Shown one piece after another: positions 48,331-58,185 of a stretch of DNA of 64,000 nt. How positions within the stretch are numbered: the first letter of the stretch is position 1; every line of letters starts with the position of its first letter. This DNA is from Flavobacteriaceae bacterium (lineage in GTDB: Bacteria; Bacteroidota; Bacteroidia; Flavobacteriales; Flavobacteriaceae). Under the pieces are notes generated by a model, which did not search any database, was not told the origin of the DNA, and saw only the letters and a list, made by a program, of their open reading frames with translations. Position numbers and translations under genes: made by a program. The stretch covers positions 145,185 to 209,184 of the forward strand of contig JAQWSK010000005.1 of assembly GCA_029243245.1 (NCBI GenBank). The letters run 5' to 3'.

Positions 48331-49617
48331 ATGAGCTTAATTAATAAAATACATGCAAGACAAATTTTAGATTCAAGGGGTAACCCTACTGTTGAAGTAG
48401 ATGTGGTAACAGAAAACGGAATTTTAGGCAGAGCTGCAGTTCCATCAGGAGCTTCAACGGGTGAACATGAAGCAGTTGAATTACGAGATGGAGGTAGTGA
48501 TTATATGGGAAAAGGAGTAAAAAATGCAATTGAAAATGTTAATTCTATTATATCTTCTAAAATTGTTGGATTATCTGTCTTTGATCAAAAAGAAATAGAT
48601 CAGCTAATGATAGATCTGGATGGTACTGAAAATAAATCTAATCTTGGAGCTAATTCAATTTTAGGTGTTTCACTTGCAGTTGCTAAAGCTGCAGCAAAAG
48701 AATTAGGAATTCCTTTATATAGACATATTGGTGGGGATGGAGCCAATACTTTACCTGTACCGATGATAAATATAATAAATGGAGGTTCTCATTCAGATGC
48801 TCCTATAGCTTTTCAGGAATTCATGATTATACCAATTGGAGCAAATAATTTTTCTCATGCGATGCAAATTGGAACAGAAATTTTTCATAATTTAAAAAAA
48901 GTTTTACAAGCAAGAAATTTTAGTACTGCAGTTGGAGATGAAGGTGGATTTGCTCCTAAACTAGGTGGAACTGAAGATGCACTTGACACTATTTTATTAG
49001 CAATAAAACAGTCAGGTTATAAACCAGGTTCTGATGTAAAAATTGCGCTTGACTGTGCTTCTTCAGAGTTTTATAAAAATGGAAAATATGACTACACATT
49101 TTTCGAAGGGAAAAATGCAAAAATTAGGAATTCAAAAGAACAAGCCGAATATTTATTTGAACTTACTAACAAATACCCTATAATTTCTATTGAAGATGGA
49201 ATGGATGAAAATGACTGGAAAGGCTGGAAATATTTAACCAAAATTGCTGGAAATAAAGTTCAATTGGTTGGTGATGATTTATTTGTCACGAATGTTAAAA
49301 GATTGAAGAAAGGAATTGATGGAAAATATGCTAACTCTATTTTAATTAAAGTTAATCAAATAGGAACCTTAACTGAGACAATGGAAGCTGTAAAAATGGC
49401 TCATAATGCAGGCTTTACTTCTGTGATGTCACATAGATCAGGTGAAACTGAGGATAATACTATTGCAGATCTTGCAGTTGCTTTAAACACTGGTCAAATT
49501 AAAACTGGATCTACCTCTAGAAGTGATAGAATGTCAAAGTATAATCAGTTACTTCGTATAGAAGAGCAATTAGCAGATAGAGCATATTATCCCAAATCAA
49601 AAGCATTTAATTTATAG
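48331..49617 (+). CDS. eno: enolase
   Basis: Enolase converts 2-phosphoglycerate to phosphoenolpyruvate in glycolysis. The 428 residues show [17 protein letters not shown] (9-25), [16 protein letters not shown] near 38, [16 protein letters not shown] near 152, [10 protein letters not shown] near 202, the metal-binding [11 protein letters not shown] near 285 and [17 protein letters not shown] near 370. It lies 23 nt after carA and 40 nt before gltA, on the same strand. The gene order rplQ-carA-eno-gltA is one I associate with Flavobacteriia. Confidence 0.98.
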   Translation: MSLINKIHARQILDSRGNPTVEVDVVTENGILGRAAVPSGASTGEHEAVELRDGGSDYMGKGVKNAIENVNSIISSKIVGLSVFDQKEIDQLMIDLDGTENKSNLGANSILGVSLAVAKAAAKELGIPLYRHIGGDGANTLPVPMINIINGGSHSDAPIAFQEFMIIPIGANNFSHAMQIGTEIFHNLKKVLQARNFSTAVGDEGGFAPKLGGTEDALDTILLAIKQSGYKPGSDVKIALDCASSEFYKNGKYDYTFFEGKNAKIRNSKEQAEYLFELTNKYPIISIEDGMDENDWKGWKYLTKIAGNKVQLVGDDLFVTNVKRLKKGIDGKYANSILIKVNQIGTLTETMEAVKMAHNAGFTSVMSHRSGETEDNTIADLAVALNTGQIKTGSTSRSDRMSKYNQLLRIEEQLADRAYYPKSKAFNL

Positions 49618-49657
49618 AAAGTGCTGTTTATTTGAAAAAAAAATAGTATAATATAAA

Positions 49658-50935
49658 ATGGATAAAAAAATAACACTGAATTTTAAAGAAAAAGAATTTG
49701 AGTTTCCACTTATAAAAGGAACTGAAGAGGAGTTAGGAATAGATATTAAAACATTGCGAGCTAAAACAGGATTAATAACATTGGATCCTGGTTTTAAAAA
49801 CACGGGATCTTGTGTTAGTAATATTACATATTTAGATGGTGAAGATGGTATTCTTAGGTATAGAGGGTATGATATTGATGATTTGGCAAGTAATTCAAGT
49901 TTTATTGAAGTGTCTTTTTTACTGATTTTTGGCGAAATGCCATCATCAGAGCAGTTAAATAAATTTGAAAATGATATCAGAAAAGAGTCTTTAGTTCATG
50001 AAGATATTACAAGTATCTTAAAAAGTTTTCCACATGGAGCTCATCCAATGGGAGTTTTGGCTTCATTAACATCTGCTTTAATTTCTTTTAATCCAGGATC
50101 TGTTGATGTTAATTCTGAGGATAAAATGTATCATGTAATTGTACAAATAATTGCTAAATTTTCTGTAATTACTTCATGGGTTCACCGAAAAGTTAAAGGA
50201 TTACCACTTAATTATTCAGATAATTCTCTATCCTATGTAGAAAATTTATCTCAAATGATGTTTAGAAAACCAAATGAAGAATATGAAAACAACCATATAA
50301 TAACAAGTGCTTTAAATAAGCTTTTAATTTTACATGCAGATCATGAACAAAATTGTTCTACTTCGACTGTTAGAATTGTAGGCTCATCTGAGGCTGGTTT
50401 ATTTGCTTCAATTTCAGCTGGAATTTCCGCATTGTGGGGTAGGTTACATGGAGGTGCTAATCAAGCAGTTATTGAAATGTTGGAATTAATCAAAAGAGAT
50501 GGAGGAGATACAAGTAAATTTATGGAAATGGCCAAAGATAAAAATCATCCCTTTCGTTTGATGGGCTTTGGACATAGAGTTTATAAAAATTTTGATCCTC
50601 GAGCAAAAATTATTAGAAAGACAGCTGATGATGTTTTAAAAAATCTTGGAATTGAGGATCCTATTCTTGATATTGCAAAAGGATTAGAGCGCGAAGCATT
50701 AAATGATAAATATTTTGTTGACAGAAAATTGTACCCTAATGTTGACTTTTATTCAGGTATAATTTATAGAGCATTGGAAATTCCAACAGAAATGTTTACT
50801 GTAATGTTTGCCCTTGGCCGATTACCTGGTTGGATAGCTCAGTGGAGAGAAATGAGATTAAATAAAGAACCTATCGGTCGTCCACGTCAAGTTTATAATG
50901 GAAGTAGATTACGTAAAGTTGGAACTAAATTATAG
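49658..50935 (+). CDS. gltA: citrate synthase
   Basis: Citrate synthase condenses oxaloacetate and acetyl-CoA to open the TCA cycle. The 425-residue length and the N-terminal beta-domain (about 1-55) are those of the hexameric type II enzyme. Catalytic elements are WGRLHGGANQAV near 264 with its histidine, MGFGHRVYKNFDPRAK near 303 with the second histidine and YSGIIYRALEIP near 364, which holds the catalytic aspartate just before it (PNVDFYSG). It ends RPRQVYNG. It is followed by argS after about 90 nt with no hairpin seen. Confidence 0.97.
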   Translation: MDKKITLNFKEKEFEFPLIKGTEEELGIDIKTLRAKTGLITLDPGFKNTGSCVSNITYLDGEDGILRYRGYDIDDLASNSSFIEVSFLLIFGEMPSSEQLNKFENDIRKESLVHEDITSILKSFPHGAHPMGVLASLTSALISFNPGSVDVNSEDKMYHVIVQIIAKFSVITSWVHRKVKGLPLNYSDNSLSYVENLSQMMFRKPNEEYENNHIITSALNKLLILHADHEQNCSTSTVRIVGSSEAGLFASISAGISALWGRLHGGANQAVIEMLELIKRDGGDTSKFMEMAKDKNHPFRLMGFGHRVYKNFDPRAKIIRKTADDVLKNLGIEDPILDIAKGLEREALNDKYFVDRKLYPNVDFYSGIIYRALEIPTEMFTVMFALGRLPGWIAQWREMRLNKEPIGRPRQVYNGSRLRKVGTKL

Positions 50936-51027
50936 AGTTTTCTGAGATTACAATCACCTTGTTTCAATTATAATTCCTCATAACAGCAATACCATGAGTT
51001 TAATTATCTTTACTCGATATTTTGAAT

Positions 51028-52794
51028 ATGGAAAGAGAAATAAGTGAAATAGTTGAAAAATTTGTAGAAAAAACTTTTAAAGTTTCCAATGAAAATTTTG
51101 AGTTTCAATCTACAAGAAAAGGTTTTGATGGAGATATTACTTTGGTTCTTTTTCCTCTTTTAAATAAAATAAAAATCAAACCTGAAGAATTAGGTGTATT
51201 AATTGGTTCAGAGCTAAAATCTAAATTAGATTTAATCAAAGATTTTAATGTTGTTAACGGATTTTTAAATTTAATAATTACTTCTTCCTTTTACATCTCA
51301 TTTCTAGATAAAGTAAAAAACGATTTAAAATATGGTCATATAGAACCTAAGAATGATGCTAATCTAATCATGGTTGAGTATTCTTCTCCGAACACGAATA
51401 AACCCCTTCATTTAGGTCATATAAGAAATAACCTACTTGGCTATTCTGTTTCTCAGATTTTAAAAGCAAATGGAAATAAAATTGTAAAGACTCAAATAAT
51501 AAATGATCGAGGTATTCATATATGTAAATCAATGATTGCATGGAAATTTTTTGGTGAAAATAAGACTCCCTCTGATTATAATTTAAAAGGAGATCAGTTT
51601 GTTGGTAAATTCTATGTTTTATATAATCAAGAATTCAATACTCAAGTTAAAAGCTTAATTGAAGATGGGCAAACAGAAGAATTTGCAAAAACTAATGCTC
51701 CAATTTATATAAAAGCTAAAGACCTTTTAAAAAAATGGGAATCAAATGATAAAGAGGTTAGAGATCTTTGGAGTAAAATGAATAATTGGGTTTATGATGG
51801 CTTTGAAAACACATATAAAAAGTTGGGTGTTGATTTTGACTCCTATTACTATGAGAGTGACACATATCTTTTAGGTAAAAAAATAATTAAAGAAGGTATA
51901 TCTAAAGGTGTTTTTTATTCTAAAAAAGATGGATCTGTATGGGTGGATTTAAGGTCTGATGGATTAGATGAAAAATTACTATTAAGATCGGACGGAACTT
52001 CTGTTTATATGACACAAGATTTAGGAACTGCATTCCAGCGTTTTATAGATTACTCCAAAATTAGCGGAATGGTTTATACGGTAGGAAATGAGCAGGATTA
52101 TCATTTTAAGGTTTTATTTTTAATCCTAAAAAAACTAGGATATTCTTGGTCTAATAATCTTCATCATTTAAGTTATGGAATGGTAGATCTACCATCTGGA
52201 AAAATGAAAAGTAGAGAGGGAACTGTAGTAGATGCAGATGATTTAATTCATTCAATGCAAAATTCCGCTATGGAAATTTCTGTAGGACATGGTAAAATTC
52301 AAGATGTAGAAAATCCTCAAAAGTTGTTTCTTCAGATAGGATTGGGAGCTTTGAAGTATTTTATTCTTAAAGTGGATCCAAAAAAAAGAATTTTATTTAA
52401 TCCTAAGGCATCAGTCGATTTTAATGGAAACACAGGCCCATTTATCCAATATGCTTATGCAAGAATTCAATCTATTTTAAGAAGTACTAAAAAAATTGAT
52501 TGGAAACCTAATAACAATATAAAAATTGATATTAAAGAAAAAGAAATTCTAAAACATTTGTTGATTTATCCTCAAATTGTTAAACAAGCAGGAGAATCAT
52601 ATAGCCCGGCATTAATTGCAAATTATCTTTATGATCTAGTAAAGCTTTTTAATTCTTTTTACCAAAACATATCAATACTTGGAGAGGGAGATCCAAATCT
52701 TAAAAACTTTAGACTAGTTTTAACTCAAAAAGTTGGACATACTATTTTTAATTCATGTTCTTTATTAGGAATTGAAGTTCCTGATAGAATGTAA
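51028..52794 (+). CDS. argS: arginyl-tRNA synthetase
   Basis: ArgS charges tRNA-Arg, including the tRNA-Arg(TCG) in this window. I use the ATG at 51028; a TTG two codons upstream is possible. The N-terminal Add-1 domain covers about 1-110, followed by the class I catalytic core with SSPNTNKPLHLGHIRNN near 121 (HIGH equivalent HLGH), the GNEQDYHFKVLFLIL segment near 352 and GKMKSREGTVVDADDLI near 392 (KMSK equivalent). The anticodon-binding DALR domain ends VPDRM. Length 588-590. Confidence 0.97.
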   Translation: MEREISEIVEKFVEKTFKVSNENFEFQSTRKGFDGDITLVLFPLLNKIKIKPEELGVLIGSELKSKLDLIKDFNVVNGFLNLIITSSFYISFLDKVKNDLKYGHIEPKNDANLIMVEYSSPNTNKPLHLGHIRNNLLGYSVSQILKANGNKIVKTQIINDRGIHICKSMIAWKFFGENKTPSDYNLKGDQFVGKFYVLYNQEFNTQVKSLIEDGQTEEFAKTNAPIYIKAKDLLKKWESNDKEVRDLWSKMNNWVYDGFENTYKKLGVDFDSYYYESDTYLLGKKIIKEGISKGVFYSKKDGSVWVDLRSDGLDEKLLLRSDGTSVYMTQDLGTAFQRFIDYSKISGMVYTVGNEQDYHFKVLFLILKKLGYSWSNNLHHLSYGMVDLPSGKMKSREGTVVDADDLIHSMQNSAMEISVGHGKIQDVENPQKLFLQIGLGALKYFILKVDPKKRILFNPKASVDFNGNTGPFIQYAYARIQSILRSTKKIDWKPNNNIKIDIKEKEILKHLLIYPQIVKQAGESYSPALIANYLYDLVKLFNSFYQNISILGEGDPNLKNFRLVLTQKVGHTIFNSCSLLGIEVPDRM

Positions 52795-52890
52795 AGCTAT
52801 TTTAAATAAAAATTTTTAAATAATCTAAGAAATTTTATTTAATGAAAAACAATAGTTTATAGTAACTTTAACAATTATTATTAGTATTAA

Positions 52891-54219
52891 ATGTTTAATA
52901 ATCTCTCTGCAAAACTTGACAAAGCGTTCCAAGTCCTAAAAGGACATGGAAAAATAACTGAGATCAATGTTGCTGCAACACTTAAGGAAGTTAGAAGAGC
53001 GTTATTAGACGCGGATGTTAATTATAAAATTGCAAAAAAATTTACGGATACCATTAAATCAAAAGCATTAGGCCAAGATGTTTTAACAAGTCTTAACCCA
53101 GGACAATTAATGGTTAAGATTGTTAAGGATGAGTTGACTGAATTAATGGGATCAACGGCTGATGAAATTAATTTATCAGTAAACCCATCTGTAGTTTTAA
53201 TGTCTGGCCTTCAAGGATCGGGTAAAACCACATTTTCTGCTAAACTAGCTCTTTACTTAAAGACAAAGAAAGCCAAAAAGCCTCTACTTGTTGCTTGTGA
53301 TGTATATAGACCAGCAGCTATAGATCAACTTGAGATTCTTTCAAATGAAATTAATGTTCCTATTTTTAAAAATATTGAAGAAAAAAATCCAGTTAAAATT
53401 GCAAATCAAGCAATTGATATTGCTAAGAAAGAAAAAAATGATGTTGTAATAATTGATACTGCCGGAAGGTTAGCTGTTGATGAAGTTTTAATGAAGGAAA
53501 TTTCTGACATTCATAAAAGTGTTAATCCAAGTGAAACCCTTTTTGTAGTTGATTCAATGACAGGACAAGATGCAGTCAATACTGCAAAATCTTTTAATGA
53601 CAAATTGAATTTTGATGGAGTTATTTTAACAAAACTAGATGGTGACACAAGAGGAGGAGCAGCGCTATCCATTAGACATGTAGTTGATAAACCTATTAAA
53701 TTTATTGGAACTGGAGAGAAAATGGATGCAATAGATATTTTCTATCCGGAAAGAATGGCTGATAGAATTTTAGGAATGGGAGATGTAATTTCTCTTGTTG
53801 AAAGAGCTCAAGATCAATTTGATGAGGAACAGGCCCGAAAAATAAATAAAAAAATAGCAAAAAATAAATTTGGTTTTGATGATTTTTTAAGTCAAATAAG
53901 TCAAATAAAAAAAATGGGAAGCATCAAAGATCTCGTTGGGATGATTCCAGGAGCAAAAAAAATGATGGGTGATCAAGAAATTGATGAGGATGCATTCAAA
54001 AATATAGAAGTAATTATATCTTCAATGACGCCAAAAGAAAGGTCTTATCCTGATCTTTTAAATCAAAATAGAAAAAAAAGAATAGCAAATGGCTCAGGTA
54101 GAGATATTTCAGAAGTTAATCAATTGATTAAGCAGTTCAATCAGATGAGTAAAATGATGAAGATGATGCAGGGTGGAAAAGGAAAACAAGTGATGCAAAT
54201 GTTTCAAAACCAGCGATAA
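52891..54219 (+). CDS. ffh: signal recognition particle protein Ffh
   Basis: Ffh is the SRP GTPase that brings nascent membrane proteins to SecY. The N domain (about 1-90) is followed by the G domain: GLQGSGKTTFSAKLA near 107, DVYRPAAIDQLEIL near 135, DTAGRLAVDE near 189, TKLDGDTRGGAAL near 247. The methionine-rich M domain (about 300-442) contains GSGRDISEVNQLIKQF near 400, which binds SRP RNA, and ends in Met/Gln-rich helices. Length 442. No SRP RNA gene was identified in the flanking gaps. Confidence 0.98.
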   Translation: MFNNLSAKLDKAFQVLKGHGKITEINVAATLKEVRRALLDADVNYKIAKKFTDTIKSKALGQDVLTSLNPGQLMVKIVKDELTELMGSTADEINLSVNPSVVLMSGLQGSGKTTFSAKLALYLKTKKAKKPLLVACDVYRPAAIDQLEILSNEINVPIFKNIEEKNPVKIANQAIDIAKKEKNDVVIIDTAGRLAVDEVLMKEISDIHKSVNPSETLFVVDSMTGQDAVNTAKSFNDKLNFDGVILTKLDGDTRGGAALSIRHVVDKPIKFIGTGEKMDAIDIFYPERMADRILGMGDVISLVERAQDQFDEEQARKINKKIAKNKFGFDDFLSQISQIKKMGSIKDLVGMIPGAKKMMGDQEIDEDAFKNIEVIISSMTPKERSYPDLLNQNRKKRIANGSGRDISEVNQLIKQFNQMSKMMKMMQGGKGKQVMQMFQNQR

Positions 54220-54223
54220 GTTT

Positions 54224-55099
54224 ATGAAAGTTCTAGACGGAAAAAATCTTTCGAATATAATTAAAGTTGAGATAAAAGAAGTTGTTGATAAGCGATTGTC
54301 TTTAGGAATGAAACAGCCTCATCTGGCAGCTATTTTAGTCGGGAATGACGGGGCTAGTCTTACTTATGTTGGAAGTAAAGTTAGATCATGTAAACAAGTT
54401 GGATTTGTCTCAACTTTAATTCAATTAAAAGACTCAGTAACTGAGAAAGATCTTTTACTAGAAATTAAAAAACTTAATGAAGATAAAAGTGTAGACGGTT
54501 ACATAGTTCAATTGCCACTTCCTAAGCATATTAATGAAAACAGAGTTCTTCAAGCCATTGATCCCGAAAAAGATGTTGATGGTTTTCATCCAACGAATTT
54601 TGGAAGAATGGCTCTTGAACTCCCTACATTTATTCCGGCAACGCCATTTGGTATAATGGAAATAATAAAACGTTATAACATTACTACTTCTGGAAAAAAT
54701 TGTCTTGTGATAGGTAGGAGTAATATAGTTGGTCGACCCATAAGTGTCTTAATGAGTCAAAAAGGTCCATATGGAAATGCAACAGTTACAGTTGCTCATA
54801 GTAAAACTAAAAACATTAATGAATTAACATTAAAAGCAGATATAATTATTTCTGCACTTGGAATTCCAGAATTTTTAAAAAAGGAGATGGTTAAGATAGA
54901 CGTTATAATAATTGATGTTGGTATAACTAGAGTTATTGATAATACTAACCCAAAAGGCTATGTTATCAAGGGGGATGTAGATTTTAAAAATGTTTCAAAA
55001 AAGGCGAGTTATATTACTCCAGTTCCTGGAGGTGTTGGTCCGATGACTATATCTATGTTGTTAAAAAATACACTTTTAGCTTGTCAAAGAAAAGATTAA
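54224..55099 (+). CDS. folD: methylenetetrahydrofolate dehydrogenase/cyclohydrolase
   Basis: FolD is bifunctional: NADP-dependent oxidation of methylene-THF to methenyl-THF and its hydrolysis to formyl-THF. The 291 residues show the YVGSK active-site motif (Tyr and Lys near 48-52), VQLPLPKHI near 95, the DVDGFHPTN block near 118, PATPFGIMEI near 136, the Rossmann loop GRSNIVGRP near 162 and TPVPGGVGPMT near 266. It lies only 4 nt after ffh, so the two are probably cotranscribed. It converges on the VOC gene. Confidence 0.97.
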   Translation: MKVLDGKNLSNIIKVEIKEVVDKRLSLGMKQPHLAAILVGNDGASLTYVGSKVRSCKQVGFVSTLIQLKDSVTEKDLLLEIKKLNEDKSVDGYIVQLPLPKHINENRVLQAIDPEKDVDGFHPTNFGRMALELPTFIPATPFGIMEIIKRYNITTSGKNCLVIGRSNIVGRPISVLMSQKGPYGNATVTVAHSKTKNINELTLKADIIISALGIPEFLKKEMVKIDVIIIDVGITRVIDNTNPKGYVIKGDVDFKNVSKKASYITPVPGGVGPMTISMLLKNTLLACQRKD

Positions 55100-55197
55100 T
55101 CATTCTACATTAAATACTTGTGAATTATAGGAATTACTATAAATAATTAAAACAATATTAGTTCAGTGTATTGTTTGAAAAGACAGCTGTTTTATTT

Positions 55198-55623
55198 TTA
55201 AGTTGCAAAAAGTTGATCAATATTTTTAAAACTTTTGAATTCTAGAGCATTTCCTGCTGGATCGTAAAAAAACAGTGTTTTTTGTTCACCAGGCAAACCT
55301 TCAAATCTAAGATATGGAGATATTGTAAATACAATTTCTTTACTTTCTTCAAGTTTGTTTGCAAAAAGATCAAAATCATTCCATGGAAGAACTACTCCAA
55401 AATGCGGAACAGGAATAGGTTTTCCATCGACTTCATTATAGTGTTTTTTTGAATTGTAAGTTGGATCAACATGCACAACTAATTGATGCCCAAAAAAGTC
55501 ATAGTCGGCCCAATGATCACTTTTTCTTCCAGGAACACATCCTAATACATTTTCATAAAAATGAATTGCATTAGGTAAGTTGTCAACAGGAATTGCAAGG
55601 TGGAAAGGAGATTTTTTTTTCAT
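55198..55623 (-). CDS. VOC (glyoxalase/dioxygenase superfamily) protein
   Basis: This is a small cytoplasmic metalloenzyme of the vicinal-oxygen-chelate superfamily, 141 residues. Two beta-alpha-beta-beta-beta repeats can be seen: PFHLAIPVDNLPNAIHFYENVLG (6-28, cited in part) and the GVVLPWNDFDLFANKLEESK repeat. Candidate metal ligands are His8 in HLAIP, His near 58 in the HQLVVHVDP stretch, His near 76 in VPHFGVV, and Glu in NALEFKSF near 127. The substrate cannot be inferred. It is divergent from queE with about 55 nt between the starts and convergent with folD. Confidence 0.88.
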   Translation of the reverse strand: MKKKSPFHLAIPVDNLPNAIHFYENVLGCVPGRKSDHWADYDFFGHQLVVHVDPTYNSKKHYNEVDGKPIPVPHFGVVLPWNDFDLFANKLEESKEIVFTISPYLRFEGLPGEQKTLFFYDPAGNALEFKSFKNIDQLFAT

Positions 55624-55678
55624 ACATTAAAGTTATGTTTTTTTTATTCAGTCAATGGCATTAGACTATCTTTGTTAT

Positions 55679-56311
55679 ATGGGCATTAATAATAACATTG
55701 ATCAAGTAAAATTAGGAGAAATGCTTCCATTAATGGAAGCATTTTATTCTATTCAAGGTGAGGGTTATCACAAAGGAAGTGCTGCATACTTTATTCGTGT
55801 CGGAGGTTGTGATGTTGGTTGTCATTGGTGTGATGTTAAAGAAAGTTGGGATGCAGAATTGCACCCCCCAACAAATATTAGCATTATAGTTGACCAGGCT
55901 TATAAAAGTTCAAATACTATTGTAATAACTGGAGGAGAGCCTTTGATGTGGAACATGAATCCTTTGACGAAATTACTTAAAGAAAAAGGTATGCAAATTC
56001 ATCTGGAAACATCTGGAGCTTATAATGTTACTGGATGTTGGGATTGGTTCTGTCTTTCACCAAAAAAAAACATGAAACCTAAAAAATCTGCGTATTCAAT
56101 TGCTAATGAGTTGAAAATTATAATTTATAACAAACATGATTTTAAATTTGCTGAAATGCAAGCAGAAAAGGTAAATAATAAGTGTAGATTATTTTTACAG
56201 CCCGAATGGAGTAAGCGAGATAAAATGATGCCACAAATAGTTGATTATGTAATGAAAAATCCAAAATGGAAAGTTTCTTTACAAACACATAAGTATCTTA
56301 AAATACCCTAG
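55679..56311 (+). CDS. queE: 7-carboxy-7-deazaguanine synthase
   Basis: QueE is the radical-SAM enzyme that closes the 7-deazaguanine ring in queuosine biosynthesis. The cluster motif is visible as GGCDVGCHWCDVKESWD near 45 (Cys-x3-Cys-x2-Cys), with YSIQGEGYHKGSAAYFIRVG before it and VITGGEPLMW near 83. The ATG at 55679 gives MGINNNIDQ and about 210 residues. An ATG eight codons earlier (55655) is possible. Its end overlaps the end of the opposing methyltransferase gene by 14 nt. No other queuosine genes are in the window. Confidence 0.93.
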   Translation: MGINNNIDQVKLGEMLPLMEAFYSIQGEGYHKGSAAYFIRVGGCDVGCHWCDVKESWDAELHPPTNISIIVDQAYKSSNTIVITGGEPLMWNMNPLTKLLKEKGMQIHLETSGAYNVTGCWDWFCLSPKKNMKPKKSAYSIANELKIIIYNKHDFKFAEMQAEKVNNKCRLFLQPEWSKRDKMMPQIVDYVMKNPKWKVSLQTHKYLKIP

Positions 56312-57005
56312 TAAGTTTTGCTAAATAATTATGATTTTCTCCATTAGCTATTTTTTCACACTTAAAATTTATTTTAACGGCTATTTCTCTTAGTTTTTTA
56401 TAATCAACATAAAGCCATGGAAAACTTTCTACTTGAGTTCTATAACTCAAATTATATATTAATTCTCCGTAATATTTATCACCTCTTACCCAAACACCCC
56501 CATCAATATCTTTATCAAAAAGATAAATTAGATCTGAACTATCAATTAATATTTGACCATTCTTATTAAGGAGTTTTAAGGAATGGTGCAAAAGCAACTC
56601 AAGCTTGTCTAGTGTTCCGCATATGCCAGCACCATTCATTAAAAATAAGATAGTATCGTATGTATTACTTATATGATCAAAAAAAGATTTATTGATCGTG
56701 TTTTTTAAGCCTAAAAGCTTTGAAACTTCAATAGCCTTTTTTGAAATATCTATTGAAGTTACCGATTGTTTTCTAACATTTTGCAAATATAAACTATGGC
56801 AACCTGCCCCACATCCAACATCTAGAATTTTTCCTTTTGCTAAATGAAGAGCCTTTTGTTCTATCAGTGGCATTTCATTATATTTTCTAAAGAAATATTT
56901 GCAATCCAATGAGTCTTTACCTGTATAGCTAGTCCATGTTATTAATGGACTATCAACTTTATTAACATGATAATTATAAATAGCATTGCCAAGAAGATCA
57001 ATCAT
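56298..57005 (-). CDS. class I SAM-dependent methyltransferase
   Basis: This is a 235-residue cytoplasmic methyltransferase with motif I KILDVGCGAGCHSLYL near 58-73, a post-I acidic strand TSIDISKKAIE near 83 and the motif IV/V region YDTILFLMNGAGICG near 112. The substrate is not indicated. The N-terminus (DLLGNAIYNYHVNK) and the SLDCKYFFRKYNEMP stretch resemble an uncharacterised Bacteroidota subgroup. Its start lies within the end of the NamZ gene (8-nt overlap), so they are cotranscribed. Confidence 0.88.
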   Translation of the reverse strand: MIDLLGNAIYNYHVNKVDSPLITWTSYTGKDSLDCKYFFRKYNEMPLIEQKALHLAKGKILDVGCGAGCHSLYLQNVRKQSVTSIDISKKAIEVSKLLGLKNTINKSFFDHISNTYDTILFLMNGAGICGTLDKLELLLHHSLKLLNKNGQILIDSSDLIYLFDKDIDGGVWVRGDKYYGELIYNLSYRTQVESFPWLYVDYKKLREIAVKINFKCEKIANGENHNYLAKLTRVF

Positions 57006-58173
57006 AATCAGGATATATCAAATATTTTTTTCTCAATTTTTTATAGTTTCCAAGTTTAGGTTCCCAGCTTTTTCTTATTTGATGAATGGGAACTTTATTT
57101 ATAATTTGTTTTCTAAGCTTTCCTGTTCCGGCTATTCTTTCAAAACTATCTTTAAAAAAAATGTAATTTTTGGGTAATTTATTATAGGCGTCAATTAACC
57201 ATGTTAAATCTAATCGGTCAGAAACTTCAATTTTCTCAAGTGAGACCCCAAAGCATATATCACCATTCCATTTCGGGTTTTTTGAACCAAAGTTTGCTGA
57301 TGGTTTAAATTTAAAGTTTGATTCTGGAAAATTAGGATGACCGTATATTTGAAATTGTTTTTCAGTGCCCCTACCAATACTCATGGTAGTTGGCTCAAGA
57401 AGACATAAACTAGGATAAAGTGATATTGACTGAGTGTTGGGTAAATTAGGTGAAGGTCTAACTGGTAAAATGTATTTAGTTTGATGTGTGTAATTTTTTA
57501 TTTTAACTATTTTTAATTCACATTTTAGATTTTCTCCTAGCCAACCTTCTCCATTAATCATTCTGGCATATTCTGCTAATGTCATGCCATGTACGATTGG
57601 TACTGGATGCATTCCAACAAAAGTCTTAAACTTCATTTCTAAAACCGGACCATCAACATAATGTCCGTTTGGATTTGGTCTATCTAAAAGTAAAATGGGA
57701 ATATTTGCTTCTGCACAAGCTTGCATAACATAATGAAGGGTAGATAAGAAGGTATAAAACCTAGCTCCAACATCTTGTAAGTCAAAAACTAATATGTCAA
57801 TTCCTTCCAGGTGTTCAGGAAGAGGTTTTTTTGTTTTTCCATAAAGAGAAATAATATTTAACCCGGTTGATTCGTCTTTGCTGTCTAATAAAAGAGCTCC
57901 ATCATCTGCTCTACCATCATACCCGTGTTCGGGAGCAAATATTGTTTTAATTGTAATTCTTTTTTTAACTAGAAAATCAACTAAATGTATGTCATTATTT
58001 ATTTTTAATCTACTAGCTTTATGAGCGACAACTCCAACACTTTTATTTTCTAAAAACGGAATATATTCATCATATTGATCAGCCCCAGTTAAAACTTGGT
58101 TTTGACAAAAACTATAAAAAAAACTAAAAATACATACAAATAATAAAACCGTATTTTTGAAATTGAAAGTCAT
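56998..58173 (-). CDS. NamZ-like exo-beta-N-acetylmuramidase (DUF1343 family)
   Basis: DUF1343 proteins of the NamZ type release MurNAc from the ends of peptidoglycan fragments, a wall-recycling function outside the cytoplasm. A signal peptide is clear (hydrophobic about 8-22, ending FCQNQ) with no usable lipobox. Family blocks are VGVVAHKASRL near 46, FAPEHGYDGRADDG near 80, FDLQDVGARFYTFL near 131, DRPNPNGHYVDGP near 161, VPIVHGMTLAEYARM near 184 and PSPNLPNTQSISLYPS near 232. Length 391. It diverges from the permease gene with only 12 nt between the starts. Confidence 0.93.
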   Translation of the reverse strand: MTFNFKNTVLLFVCIFSFFYSFCQNQVLTGADQYDEYIPFLENKSVGVVAHKASRLKINNDIHLVDFLVKKRITIKTIFAPEHGYDGRADDGALLLDSKDESTGLNIISLYGKTKKPLPEHLEGIDILVFDLQDVGARFYTFLSTLHYVMQACAEANIPILLLDRPNPNGHYVDGPVLEMKFKTFVGMHPVPIVHGMTLAEYARMINGEGWLGENLKCELKIVKIKNYTHQTKYILPVRPSPNLPNTQSISLYPSLCLLEPTTMSIGRGTEKQFQIYGHPNFPESNFKFKPSANFGSKNPKWNGDICFGVSLEKIEVSDRLDLTWLIDAYNKLPKNYIFFKDSFERIAGTGKLRKQIINKVPIHQIRKSWEPKLGNYKKLRKKYLIYPDYD

Positions 58174-58185
58174 AAAAAATTAATT

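Noticed and set aside
52795..52890. SRP RNA gene next to ffh
   Set aside because: The gap is only 96 nt of AT-rich DNA without the conserved SRP RNA apical loop.
55180..55200. Terminator between folD and the VOC gene at the ACAGCTGT palindrome
   Set aside because: The palindrome has no loop and pairs poorly beyond 8 bp, so it would not form a stable hairpin.
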